This document shows positions 20,596-31,392 of a DNA stretch of 64,000 nucleotides, in pieces. This DNA comes from Blasia pusilla (lineage: Eukaryota; Marchantiophyta; Marchantiopsida; Blasiales), in contig CM114272.1 of NCBI GenBank assembly GCA_050084515.1, positions 12,772,001-12,836,000 of the forward strand, written 5' to 3'. Both the position numbers and the translations under genes were made by a program. The notes below the pieces were generated by a model, which saw only the letters and a list, made by a program, of their open reading frames with translations, made no database searches and was not told the origin of the DNA. Within the stretch, counting starts at the first letter, position 1. Each line of letters begins with the position of its first letter.

Positions 20596-21300
20596 GTGAT
20601 GTTGATTAACCGGCACAAGCGAGTGTAAGTCTCATGCAAACTCTCACCCGGGCGCCTCAGGAAGTCATGGATGCTCCACAACTTCTCCATCCGTACCCCT
20701 TGGTATCTCGCCCTCAACTCAACAAAGAACTCAACCCAGGGGTTGAACCTGGGACGAACCCGACTAGACGGTGCAACTGCTCCCGTGCGAGTGACCCCTC
20801 CTAAAACGTCACTAGTGGAAGAGGAAGTAGCCTCTCCTCACTCCTCCTCCTCATTTGGGAACGGCTCCGTCCATGGCATATAATGTGGGTCATAGTAGAG
20901 CCTCCACGCCTTGATCTCACGTGCATATCTCTGAGAGAAATCATGGTAATCGTCCATGGGTGCCCCCTCTAAATCTTGGAACATACCATTCCATGCTATA
21001 AATGGGTTGAACTCTCTAGAGTTCTTGGCCCGTTGGAAGTCGCACCAACTCCTAAACTGTTCTATGAAATCATGCAACTCAATCGTACCTACTGCACCTG
21101 AAAACCTACGCGGTCCTCTACCCTGGTCGTCCACCTTGTACGCCCAACTGGTAGGACCACTCACAATGTGTGGCGATGTGCTCACAAACTCCTCTACACC
21201 CTCCCCCTTGTCTAACAATGACACAAAAGGAGGTCGAGGTGGTCCCTCACGTGGAGAACCTCGGAACCTCACGCCACTCCGCGTAAAACTTCTAGAGCTA
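20596..21300 (-). pseudogene. M2 gag (zinc knuckles deleted)
   Basis: Frame 21272-20838 reads TIELHDFIEQFRSWCDFQRA, FNPFIAWNGMFQDLEGAP and WRLYYDPHYMPWTEPFPNEE, ending at a TGA where M4 has Ser. It continues in the same frame as GVTRTGAVAPSSRVRPRFNP to about 20595. The capsid part is preserved; the nucleocapsid part is missing. Confidence 0.82.
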
Positions 21301-22916
21301 CTCTCGGGTTCACCATCTCGCCTCTCAAAGTCCCGAACAGATGCCGTGATGACCCTCGTGCCCCTCTCACCCGATCACTCTCGCATTGCAAGTTATCCCT
21401 CAATCACTCATCCCAAACATGCGGCAGTCGATCTACTCTCTCCCTCCTCGAGACGTGTAACGTGCGGCAACAAGCAGTGTGGTGCGACAAATCGACCACG
21501 CTATCATCTCATTGACAACCTACCCTCAACTCTGAACATCCCACACAGGTCTATGTCCCTAAACCACATACATAAATGATGCTCTCAACATCCACACACC
21601 CAATATCCCCAAATAAACTACCCAAATCCCACAATCCCTCACACGTGCAGGGAAATGGACCAGAATGGTTAACTTGAACGCATGTCGATGTCCCTCCTAA
21701 GAAACTAAAAATCTCGACCCCAACTTGGTCGTGGACACAACTCCTCCAACCAGCAAGTTATACTCCTCTCGTATTGACGCTCCTCAGAACTCCTCAATAG
21801 ACAGTGCGGTTCCAGAACGGTGCGGCGTTGCAGGCGGCACAGAACGGCTACGAACGCCACGACCCTCGATGTTGGGATGCGGCACTCGGAAGCATACCCA
21901 CCTCAATCAACAATAAACCCACACTCTGCTCCATAAGGACAGAGCATCTCCGTGATCGAGATAGTGCGGTGAGCCATGAGCGACACGGCGCGGCAATCGG
22001 CAGCGCGTTGCGGCTACGGGCGTCACGACACGGTACTCAATCGTTGTTGAGTGGCTACCAATCACAACATAGCAGCATGAAATCACAACTCAAACACCAT
22101 AACCGGAGGTCATTGCCATCACTGGTTGATGACGAAACTACGATGACGGTGGTGGCCAAAACAAAATACCTGGTGGCGACGCAAGTCAGAGAATCAATGA
22201 ATGTCGTGGAAGATCCTCCACTCCGTAACGACGGCAATGTCAACCAAAGGGTGGACAACGGACGGTGGACCATTGACGGTGATAATTTACCATTGATGGT
22301 GAAGGTTAACCGCTGACGGTGATGTTTGACCGTCGACGGCGATGGCCGCCGCCGGCCGTGGCGGCTGGTTTAGGGTTTTAACAATTTAACCCTAAAAATT
22401 TCCTAGCAATGGCAGTTTTGCAAGATTGACTATAACTTTTTGCTCAAAACTTCAAATTTTTCATTGTTTGTTGCATTGCGTGCATTGCTCTATAATCTAC
22501 AATAGTATCAAAAAATATTTAGAATCAAACATTCCAGTAAAAACTGATAGGGATTGTCGTAAAGCCCAATGTCTCTTTCTCCTACACAAAATTTGGTTGC
22601 GCTTCCGCGCTGATATCTCCCAAAAAAAATATAAAACCTGTAAAAATACAAATAAGGAAGCTACATGGTGCTCTTGAGAGCATTGGTATGGGGAAATCTG
22701 CCCCCATAATCAATCCCTATCAGAAATTGGGCAGCGCTTCCACGCGCCACTCTTCCACACAAAAAATCGGCAAATACAGAGAACAATCAAAGCAGCCCTT
22801 GCTCCGGTGAGCACTCCCATGAGCTGCTAAATGGGTAACACGGTCCCCAACCTGCAAAAATAGTGAGTGACCAGCAAGCTTATCCATGAAGCTCTTTCAC
22901 TCTCTCATTCTCTCTT
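21301..22916 (-). other. M2 leader
   Basis: About 1.6 kb of non-coding sequence shared with M4 (47.45-49.22 kb). It includes GC-rich repeated GTGCGGCG-type phrases (21.8-22.0 kb), a TTGACC/GACGGTGA cluster (22.25-22.34 kb), and an AAGAGAGAATGAGAGAGTGA start directly after A1. No primer-binding site was recognised. Confidence 0.65.
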
Positions 22917-23432
22917 TGGAAATTAAGATCCAATCTCTCTCTACACCATCTCACACCATAGCTCTCAAAGGTGTGCACTCTCTCTCATGTCAAACCAAAC
23001 CCACTCTCCTAATGAGAGGCTTGGGTTACACTCACAAGGCAAGGTACCATAGCTCCGCCGCCTCATGCCAAGAGGTTCAACAAAGAGAGAATGAGCTCTC
23101 AAGCTCTCTCTCCTTGAGGTAAACCCTTCCCCTCTCTCAAGCTCTCTCCATGGTAACCCAATCTCCCAAGCCACCTCCTTGGCTCTTGACCTAATGTAGG
23201 AGGTGAAAGGCCACTTACCAAAAATATAAAGTTGATCATATACTCAAAATGATACTTACCTAAAATAGTAAGTTCCTCAATATGGCTCCAAATGAGCCGA
23301 AACGAAGGGAAAACCTATGTTCTCAGGTTTCCCGGGGCCTCAACACGTCATCCTCAACCTACTGAGCATGTCCTCCACTACTCATGAAGGCGCTCTACTA
23401 GATCTCACCGATCTATCCTAAAAGACGTGAGA
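22917..23432 (-). repeat. M2 block A1 (5' end repeat)
   Basis: 516 bp, partner of 15536-16049. The outermost bases on the element strand read TCTCACGTC (from TGTCACGTC), abutting the GGAG duplication. It is followed by the leader, not by a block B copy. Confidence 0.88.
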
Positions 23433-24190
23433 GGAGGCTGATGAGAGGAGGTCCACGAGCGAAAGTGACCCCACAGGTGCCACAACGAGCACCAGTACCA
23501 CGCGAGCGGGCCAGTGTGCCCAGAGAGTAGGGCGGGTACCGTGAGCCTATGAGGCAATGACCTATACCTACATATGTTGCCCAGTAGGAACTGATGTTGT
23601 CTTGTTGGACGTGTGGAGGGGCCCATAGGCAGAGAGACTGCACATAGTATGGGAGAGGACCTCGAGCGCTTCCGATTGCTCAGGAGCCACAGAGGATGGC
23701 CCCACCACAGTACCACTGTGACTATTGCCTCAAATATGGTCACACTAGGGATAGATGTTTTGACCTTCATCGAGAGACACGTCGAGAGGTAGGCCGAGGG
23801 CCCGGGGGCGGTCATCTTGGAGGAGGTCGGGGAGTTCTTCCCGGATGTGGTGGTGGAGGACCACCACCAGCCAGAGGAGATGGAGAAGGAGCACCAAAGC
23901 CAGCATTTCTCTCACCCATCGATCACTTGGAGCGGAAGATTGCTGCCATGACGATGATACAGATCAGGGAAGGCATAGAGCCACGAGTAGCTAGTGTGGC
24001 TCCAACTTCTACCTCTTACCCTGACCTGGGTGAGGATCTTGCTAGTATGGGGTTTATGTGTAGTGCAGCTCACGTTGAGGCGGCTGCAGTGGTGACTCGG
24101 GGTGCTACGAGAGGCACTGAGCCATCGAGAGGTGGAGTTGAGATTGACCCATCGGAGGGGACCAATGGGCGGCAAGCCAAGGTTCCATAG
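23433..24190 (+). pseudogene. M1 gag, C-terminal part with two zinc knuckles
   Basis: Gag resumes after the GGAG duplication. The first knuckle (CWTCGGAHRQRDC form, near 23600) lies in one frame. The frame from 23696 carries the second knuckle CDYCLKYGHTRDRC and a Gly/Arg/Pro-rich tail (GRGPGGGHLGGGRG) typical of nucleocapsid, then DHLERKIAAMTMIQIREG, a short helix also seen in M4 (MAAQIHQLHEQIAVM). Confidence 0.78.
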
Positions 24191-25365
24191 TCATTCACAT
24201 TGTCAGAGGCACTACACACACCAACGATGGTGCCTCGACGACTAGCAATGCCTACAACTCAAGTAGGTACGTCGACGTCACAAGGAGTTGGAGTGACAAC
24301 TCCTATGCCGGCTCGAGTGGAGTCAGTGTCGACCATAGTGTTGGAGGTGGCCATCGAGTGAGTCAGACTTAGCTATTTTCTGCCATAGAGTTGGCGATGT
24401 TGGGAGTTGGACCAGTTGAGGTGTTCCGGCTGGTCACCACGTTGTGCGAGCGTTGAGAGGTGACTACTTCTTGTTCTGAGGTAGTTGAGGAGATGGTAGA
24501 GTTTCCCTTAGAGCCGGTGCTCGGGACGTCCCCCACAAATTCATGGCATGCAGCGGCGACGAAGAAGTTGGTAGATATGCCAGCTCGACCGACCATAGAG
24601 CGAGCAGTGGTTACACCTGGAGTAGTGTTATTGGATAACCGAGCTGGAGTATTTTTCTTGGTTAGTTTGATGGGGACAGTATACCACCCACATCACGTCC
24701 TACTTGATCCGGGAGCGCAACCCTTGATGTTAGGGAAGGCGGCGTGTTTAGCGTTGGGGTTACGGAAGGCGGACATTGAGACTTGTCCCCGCAAGATACT
24801 GACCTCGATTGGGGGCGTATCACCCACACAGTATATGACTCAATAGAAGATAGTTGTCAGAGTCCAGCCAGAGCATGCAACAGATAGTGCTATGGTGCAC
24901 ACTCGTGCGATTACGACACCAGTTGAGTCGTACGATGTGTTGGTGGGGAGTACAATGTTATATTCCCTAGGATTCATCCTTGACTTCTGGGAGGAGACAA
25001 TTGCTTATCGTCCAGGGTGGCGGTCAAGTGATGGGCGGATGAGTCAGTTACCCGTGTAGTTTGCGGGACGAGATGGTGGAGCACATGACGAGTCTGTGAC
25101 CACGTTGGCAGCTTTCACAAGTAGGGTTAGCTGGCCTGGAGAGTTGTTGGAGGGGAACGCACATGCGGAAGATCTCCCAATAGCGGATAGTCTCACGGAG
25201 AGACAAGCCATGGCGGGTGTCTCTTCCCATGTTGGCGAGACCTCTTCACCATTGTGGGATATGACTCGAGAGGTATAGAGGAGTGCCAACCACCTCGTGA
25301 GGTAGGCGTGGAGTCATGCCTTTATTCCGGAGCAGCGAGAGTCAGATGGCGATCGGGCCCCTAGA
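24191..25365 (+). pseudogene. M1 aspartic protease and linker
   Basis: Frame 24460-24846 contains TIERAVVTPGVVLLDNRAGV and the active-site segment VLLDPGAQPLMLGKAACL, then TSIGGVSPTQYMTQ and a TAG where M2 has the CAG of TRQEVV. Similarity continues after it (VRVQPEHATDSAMVH, VESYDVLVG). The linker 25096-25278 (WPGELLEGNAHAEDLP) matches M2/M4 (WPSDLIEGHIHAKD) and leads into the DNMT. Confidence 0.75.
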
Positions 25366-26370
25366 GTGGAGGCGTTGACTCTACTAGATACCACACTCGT
25401 TGTGTGGCAGTGTCCAGAGGAGGGTGTTAGGGTGTTAGATCTCTTCGGAGGGATTAGCATAGGATTGGCTACGGTATTGCAGGCGGGGATATGGGTGCAT
25501 CAGTACCTTTATGTGGAGAGAGATGAGACCGCGCGACGAGTATCATTATGTCACGTAGCGAGATTGGTCCAGAGGTATCATGAGTTGTTGCCAGTATCTG
25601 CAATACGGGGATATCAGCATACACTACATGCCAACATCTCTTTGGTGGGGGCACAGGATCTGGATAGAGTTGGCACCATTCATTTGGTGATTGATGGATG
25701 GCCATGTCAGGGTCATTCATCAGCTGGCAAGGGATTTGGATTGCAAGATCCGAGGTCAAGGATATTTTGGGAGATGGTACAAGTAGTACGACACTTGCAA
25801 GAGAGTCATGCATGTTCTCCGGCAAACATTTTGGAGAACGTGCCATTGTTTGGAGACACTCGTGAACGTGTGAGGACGAGTGTGCATCAAGTGAGGTCCT
25901 GGTTGGGACCTCGTGTGTTGTTAGATGCAGCGAGAGTTGGATCACGCGCCCATCGTCCACAACTATGGTGGACGAACTTGATATCATCAGAGGTACTGAG
26001 TCGAGCATACGATGGAGTCCAAAGAGCACCACATCTCACAGTGGATGCTATTTTGGGCTCAGGGCGCCAATCTCAGGTGCGCAGGGTGATAGACCACCGT
26101 TGGCGATGGCCAATAGGATGGGGGAGTTGAGGGCAGCCTTACCTACGTTGGTGAGCTTCCTAGCATCCAATGCCTTTCGTCAAGGAGGGCCACGCATGAT
26201 TTGGGATGAGGTGACCTGAGCATTGGAGGAGCCTACAGCAGATGAGCGCGAGCGCGCCATGGGGTTTGCTACAAGAACTGCGGCGGTGCCAAGGATGACT
26301 GAGGCCTCCCGGAGATAGGTGTTGGGGCAAGCGATGGACCTCAACTGTCTCACATGGATAGTCAGCCTAG
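25366..26370 (+). pseudogene. M1 DNA methyltransferase (best-preserved motif block)
   Basis: A single 254-codon open frame (25366-26130) covers the catalytic core: motif I VRVLDLFGGISIGL, then motif IV DGWPCQGHSSAG with the nucleophilic Cys, RSRIFWEMVQVVRHL, motif VI ILENVPLFGD, and motif VIII VGSRAHRPQLWWTNL. A frameshift near 26085 moves to the frame with DRPPLAMANRMGE and MIWDEV. Motif IX (ERERAMGF) and motif X (VLGQAMDLNCLTWIVSLGMA) then follow, separated by two stops. The order and the RIFWEM and AHRPQLWW wording fit the DNMT3/DRM group of de novo cytosine methyltransferases; PCQ is the form of DNMT1 and bacterial enzymes. It would add methyl groups to cytosines using SAM. It lies between protease and RT within the pol-like region. 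Confidence 0.9.
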
Positions 26371-27560
26371 GTATGGCTGAGCAAAGACGGATGTGTGTGT
26401 CATTCATGCCGTCACGTCCACGAGTTGGACCATTGCCTACAGGGTCTGTACAAGCATTAGCTGGGGGCGGGACAAGAAGAGATAGACACCCATGGACTTC
26501 TTGGGACGTCATTTGAGCGGAGAGTGGGAAGGCGGCTAGAGCATCACATATTCATTTTTTGGATGTGGAGCATGGGGTAGGAGGTCAGAGTGGAGTGATT
26601 GTTGCGGAGGTGGCTAGGGTTGCTACATAGCAACCAAAGCCGGAGGTTGCGTCCTCTCCGAGTGAGGTCAAGATGGAGACTTGGGATCCTATGATAGGTC
26701 TCAAGTTGATAGGAGGAGAGCGACAACGAGTTCATAGGTTTTTGAGAGGGCATGTCAGTTGTTTTGCCTTCAATATGAGAGACTTGGGTACGCTGAAGGG
26801 TCCCGGGATACGGATTGAGTTGGCTAGTGATACGCCCATCTTATGGAGTTATCACATGGGGAGTATGCATCCGCCATAGTCATGTCGGCAAGAAGGATAT
26901 GTATGGCAATTGGACGGATAGGTGGATGTGTGGAGATTACCATACTATCAACCGACATATTAGGTCAGATCGGTACGCCATGCCTATTCCTGAGGAGATC
27001 TTTGATGCGATAGGGCAATCAAAAATCTTCAATACTTTAGATCTTCGTGCTGGCTATCATTAGCTTCCTATCAGGTTGGAGGACAAGGAGAAGAGAGCAG
27101 TCTGGGGGATAGATCGGTTTGGAAGAGATTGCTTGTACCAATGGCGGTTCTTAACATTTGGGTTAAAGAACGTGCCTGCCGAGTTTTAGAGAGTAATGGG
27201 TAGGATTCTGGCTGGCTTGGATTTTGTACGATGTTACATAGATGATATTCTTATCTTCAGTTCCGCGGGATGAGGAGCATGAGCGACACATGGAGGAGGT
27301 GTTTTGGCGATTGCAGTTACATGGACTGAAGTTACATCCAGGCAAGTGCAGATTCTTTCAAGAGAAGATTGAGTACTTAGGACACACCATATACCCGAGT
27401 GGGTTAGGCGTTCAATAGACAAAGGTGGAGGCTATTGCGCAGATTCCATGCCCTATAGATGTGAGTTGAGTCCGAGCGTTTCTTGGACTAGAAAACTTCT
27501 ATCGATGGTATGTGAAGGGTTTTAGTACGATCGCAAAGTCTTTGACCTTGTTGACAAGAC
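26371..27560 (+). pseudogene. M1 reverse transcriptase
   Basis: RT motifs in several frames: GKKDMYGNWTDRWMCGDYHT, FNTLDLRAGYH (first catalytic Asp), WRFLTFGLKNVPAEF and the intact active site CYIDDILIFSS. The thumb/connection follows (LGLENFYRWYVKGF in M1 wording). Stops at 27061 and 27416 fall where M4 has Gln. The first 400 bases are a low-conservation spacer between DNMT and RT. Confidence 0.88.
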
Positions 27561-28330
27561 TTGATCATGTTTGGTTATGGGGAGATGATCAGAAGCGAGC
27601 ATTTCAGTAGCTCAAGCACAGATTGATGTCCTCACCTATTTTACAAAGACCGGTTAGGGGTCGCCATTCCAATTACATACGGATTGGAGCATGTTGGGTC
27701 TAGGAGCAATGCTTACTCAGAGAGATGATGAGGAAAGGGAGTTTGTTGTGGCTTACGCGAGCCGATCGAACAACATTGCACAGGCAAAGTACAGCTCTTA
27801 TGAGGGAGAGTGCTTGGCTGCATCGTAGGCCGTGGCACATTTTAGGTGCTATTTATTTGGCAACCCTTTCACAATTATCACTAATCATCAGCCGTTGAGG
27901 TGGTTGATGGAGTCCGACAAGCTTACGAGAAAGCTTGCCATGTGGGCTCTATTACTACAGGAGTATGAGTTTGAGATGGTTCATAGGCCAGGTTGGTTGA
28001 ACAAGGATGCGGATGGGTTGAGTCGTAACCCATGTCCGAGTCAGAGAGACGACACATGAGCTTGTGGCACGGAGAGAGTGATGAGGAGATGATACCCGGT
28101 TGGCATCCATCTGCCTATATTTTTCGGTTGACTATGGTAGGTCAGCCACATGTGATGACTCCAGTGGTGGGGTTGGATGATGAGTCTTTGGATCCCTAGG
28201 TCAGCAAGGAGGCGACATGTGGTCGTGATATCCATGACGATGTGGAGGTTGTGGAGTTCTTGTGCACTCGTGTCATAGCGAGCACAATGAGTGCTAGAGA
28301 GCGGATCGGATCCTACAGAGAGCCAGGAGG
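27561..28330 (+). pseudogene. M1 RNase H
   Basis: Blocks matching M2: YTDWSMLGLGAMLTQ-like (27690), VAYASRSNN, then FTIITNHQPLRWLMESDKLT and WALLLQEYEFEMVHRPGWLN in the frame 27832-28059. Two TAG codons replace Trp positions. Confidence 0.85.
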
Positions 28331-29526
28331 TTCAGGTGGGAGGAGACTCACATTTTTCGGATGTGAGGAGATGGTAGGATACGAGTGGTATCTCATCCTT
28401 CCCAGGGAGCATGTGTAGTACGACATGCCCATGAGGAGTTGGGGCATTTTGGAGTAAAGCGAACTTACAGCTTACTCCATGTTCAGTTTGGATGGCGCGG
28501 CATGCATACTGGGATACACGAGTTTGTGGCCAGATGTATGGTATGTGATAGAGTGCGAGCATCCTTCAATGCTCCCACTCTGTAGTTACATCCTTTGTCG
28601 ATTATGGGTTTAGGTTATCGGTGGAGTTTAGACTTTGCGGGACCTTTGCCATTGACGGGGCGTCATCACAGGTATGTGTTGGTCATGGTGGAGCATTTCT
28701 CCAAGTGGATAGAGTTGGCGGTACTACCGGACAAGGCGAGCAAGGGAACAACTTATGCGTTTCTAGATCATGTACTTAGTCACTTTGGTGCACCGGCGGA
28801 GGTGTTGACTGACCAGGGTATCGAGTTCAGGGGAGAGTTTAAGGCCTTAAGTGATAAGGCGTTGATAGATCACCTCACCACGTCTAGAGATCATCTTGAG
28901 GCGGATGGGTTGGCGAAGAGAGTAGTACAAATGGTGAAGAGAGGATTGCGCAAGTATGGCTTGTAGCGGGGACAGTTGAGGGAGTGGGACCTACAGTTGC
29001 CATGGTTGGCTATGGGTTATCGCTTTAGTCGGCAGGCATCCTTGGCATCGTTTTCAAAGTACTTTTTGCTCTTTGGGAGAGAGCCAGATTTACCTACAGC
29101 TATTCGATGTGACATGGGGGAGGTGTTAGATCTTGATGATCCAGATGTGTGGGTACAAGCATGTTCTCAGAGGGCGGAGATTTTTCATAGAGTTATGCCT
29201 AGGGCCTTTGAGAACTTAGCTACTGCTCAACATAGAGATACATTGAGGTACGCAACCGTTCGTGGAGGAGGTTATAGTCCAAAATTACGAGGTTTCATCA
29301 CGGAGATTACGTGTATTTACAGCCGGTGGCACCCACGACGCTAGATGTCTCTGTAGGGCGCACGATCCTACATGTGCGCGAGGTATTACCGACTGGAGTC
29401 CTCATGTTGGAGGGACGGGATGGTATGGTTTGGAAGGATCATATGCGGAATTGTGCGCCATGTCATCTTCTTAACGTAAACGAGACAATGGATCCGAGCT
29501 TGGCAGTGGTACGTGCAGGCTTGAGG
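28331..29526 (+). pseudogene. M1 integrase
   Basis: Zinc H2C2 module VVRHAHEELGHFGVKRTYSL with CMVCDRVRASF. Core: WSLDFAGPLPL (first Asp), LTDQGIEFRGE (second Asp), and HLEADGLAKRVVQMVKRGL (third catalytic acid, Glu). C-terminal module: RTILHVREVLPTGVLMLEG and APCHLL. TAG codons at 28583 and 28964 replace Gln codons of M4. This DDE integrase, not a tyrosine recombinase, is the recombinase of the family. Confidence 0.9.
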
Positions 29527-29661
29527 TGTATGTTGTGCGGATCTGCGAGGGGTGCAGTCACCATGTTGGTATGTGATGGTTTTTCTCGAGGGTGGCATAT
29601 GTCATGTCTGATCCCCCCTCTTGATGTAGTTCCCACGGGATGATGGATGTATCCAAGATGT
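29527..29661 (+). pseudogene. M1 PHD finger (decayed)
   Basis: Same position and wording as in M2 (CMLCGSARGAVTMLVCDG, then GWHMSCLIPPL), but the fourth ligand Cys is Phe, the seventh is Tyr, and a TGA interrupts before the last pair. It cannot fold as a zinc finger. Confidence 0.85.
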
Positions 29662-29733
29662 GTATAGGGTAATAGGTCATATCAGAGAGACGTGATATTT
29701 TCTATCTGGAGTTGGGGGGATCCAACTTCCAGC

Positions 29734-29744
29734 TAGGGGGGCGA
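29734..29744 (+). promoter_or_regulatory. M1 polypurine tract
   Basis: CTAGGGGGGCGA-type tract immediately before block B1, identical in form to those of M2 and M4. Confidence 0.75.
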
Positions 29745-29883
29745 TTGTATGATCTCCATATATATGTATGAGTTTATTTCGGTACATATGTGGATCTATC
29801 AGTGTGTGGGAAAGATCGGTGTTGTGTGGTATAGATGTGACCAACAATGTATGTTGTGTAGCAATATGTAGGCGCACGATTGC
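29745..29883 (+). repeat. M1 block B1
   Basis: 139 bp, starts TTGTATGATCTCCATATATA and ends GCGCACGATTGC. Direct repeat of 30361-30498. Confidence 0.85.
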
Positions 29884-30360
29884 TGTTATATCTGAGTAGC
29901 CGATAGGTCAAGATCTATTGTGGATAGGGCGTAGGAGCCAATGGACTATCTTGAGTGTAACTTTGTCCCACGGTGTCCGATGGGGTTGAAGATAGGTCCA
30001 TTGTGTCAGAAACATCATTTTTGACAACTTTCCTGTTGAGGTCTTTCACAGTCGGGTGACTTGTTGACCAGGTCCCGCCCTTGATAACCTGTGCGCGTAG
30101 TTTACCAAGAGGATAGCTATTTTTAGGGGAAGAGCCTTTTGGCTCTTTCCATCCTATATAAGGGAGGAAGATGGCTTTCCCAAGCCATCTTTCTCATGTT
30201 GGGCCGTTGGAGCACCTCTCTTGTATGTGTGTGAGATAGGACTAGGGTGCTAGCGTCCGGATTCCTTGATAGCGCAGGGTGGACGAGGCTCTATATGCCG
30301 ATGTAGATTGAGGATGGAGTTTTAGGTCGGGTGTGCCAATTTTACTACTCTTTATTTTTG
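29884..30360 (+). repeat. M1 block A2 (with TATATAAG at 30155)
   Basis: 477 bp, direct repeat of A1 at 4653-5138. Long exact runs include the TATATAAGGGAGGAAGATGG stretch and the GGACTAGGGTGCTAG stretch. The start has decayed to TGTTATATC. Confidence 0.9.
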
Positions 30361-30498
30361 TTGTGTGATCTGCATGTATATGTGTGAGTTGATTTCTGTA
30401 CATGTGTGGATCTGCCCGTGTGTGGGGAAGATTGGTGTAATGTGGTGTAGATTTGACCAGCGATGTATGTTGTGTAGCGATATATACTGCGTACGACA
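30361..30498 (+). repeat. M1 block B2 (3' boundary)
   Basis: 138 bp, starts TTGTGTGATCTGCATG and ends GCGTACGACA, followed by the AGTA duplication at 30499-30502. Confidence 0.87.
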
Positions 30499-30502
30499 AG
30501 TA

Positions 30503-30882
30503 CCATATCGTGACGCACGCAACCTCAATATGACATTGATGGTTGCATCTTGCCGCTTATGGTTGTACCACACTCTCTTAATTGCAGAGCCGCACGAGCT
30601 CTTAGGAGCATAATGTATGTCTTAATGATATTGAGTGGAGAGTTATCCAACATTAATCAAGGACCGTGCCATGATGCCTATAGTTGCAATATATACACCA
30701 TCGATTATTAGGTCGTGCTGCTCGTGGCCACAATGCAAAGTCTTAATTACGGAGTTGCACTTGATCATCTAGTGATATGCCATCACATTGGTTGTCCTAT
30801 CATGCCGCCATTACCGCACCGAATTGCTGGAGACTGTACTTCACCATCGTGGAGCATCGAGTCTTATTAGCATCGAGAAATA
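30503..30882. other. Degenerate repeat DNA with CCGCAC-type phrases
   Basis: No coding region. Two loosely repeated phrases (30548-30600 and 30700-30775: strong-base runs around TCTTAATT, GGAG and CGCAC) also occur at 33150-33240 and resemble parts of M leaders. Confidence 0.4.
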
Positions 30883-31392
30883 TGTCACGTGTGTTGGGAT
30901 AGATTGACAAGATCTAATAGACCGCATTTGGAGATACTGGAGGACAACCTCAAGGGATCGAGGATGACTTGATGAGGCCACGTGTAACCTGCGAGAGCAG
31001 ATTTCCCCTTCGTTTCAGCTCATTTGGAGCCATATTGAGGAACTTACTATTTCGGGTAAGTTATTATTATGGTATAGTTAACTTTCCATTTTGGAAAGTG
31101 TCCCTTGACCCGCTACAGAAAATCAAGAGCTAAGGAGGTGACGTGCGAGCAAAGATTATCGTGGAGAGGGCTTGGGAGAGGGAAGGGGTATATCTCCAAG
31201 AGAGAGAGCTTGAGAGCTCATTCTCTCTTTGTTGAACCTCTTGGCATGAGGCAGTAGAGCTATGATCCTCCTTGCCTTGTGTGTGTAACCCAAGCCTCTC
31301 ATTAGGAGAGTGGGTTTGGTTTGACATGAGAGAGAGTACACACAATGGAGAGTTGGGTGTAAGATGTTGATGTGAGTTTTGATCGATTTACA
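30883..31392 (+). repeat. M-type block A copy (TGTC...TTTACA)
   Basis: Complete block A of the M2/M4 type, ending GATTTACA and followed by AAGAGA as in the M4 leader start. It is a 5' end of an M-like element whose body is missing, or a solo repeat. 31393-31890 has no recognised gene. Confidence 0.75.

Larger units (their letters stand above)
15409..23432 (-). mobile_element. M2: DNMT/PHD Ty3/gypsy element, deletion derivative
   Basis: Inserted in M1 gag with a clean GGAG duplication. Reading the minus strand from right to left: block A1 (23432-22917), leader, gag, protease, DNMT, a remnant of the RT C-terminus fused directly to DNMT, RNase H, integrase, an intact PHD, polypurine tract, block B1 (16178-16050), A2 (16049-15536) and B2 (15535-15409). 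Two internal deletions make it non-autonomous: about 1 kb at 20.54 kb removes the gag zinc knuckles, and about 1.1 kb at 18.6 kb removes the RT catalytic domain. It must have moved with help from another copy, unless the deletions came after insertion. Confidence 0.9.
4653..30498 (+). mobile_element. M1: Ty3/gypsy retrotransposon with DNMT and PHD, split by two nested elements
   Basis: The element starts TGTCACATC and ends GTACGACA, flanked by AGTA. Its parts read on the plus strand: block A1 (4653-5138), leader, gag (6.8-7.1, 15.06-15.41, 23.43-24.19 kb), protease, DNA methyltransferase, RT, RNase H, integrase, PHD finger, polypurine tract (29734-29744), then blocks B1, A2 and B2. Elements G and M2 interrupt gag. 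Gag reading continues across both junctions once the inserts and their TSDs are removed, which shows that the pieces belong together. Without the two inserts M1 is about 9.9 kb. Many nonsense and frameshift changes make it inactive, but it is the only copy here with all domains represented. Confidence 0.85.

Noticed and set aside
15409-23432. DIRS/PAT-type tyrosine-recombinase element
   Set aside because: The end structure is similar, but the element has a DDE integrase with a zinc module and makes a 4-bp TSD; no tyrosine recombinase motif was seen.
25366-26130. Host DNA methyltransferase gene
   Set aside because: It is embedded between protease and RT of an element in four copies, on both strands, so it belongs to the retrotransposon.
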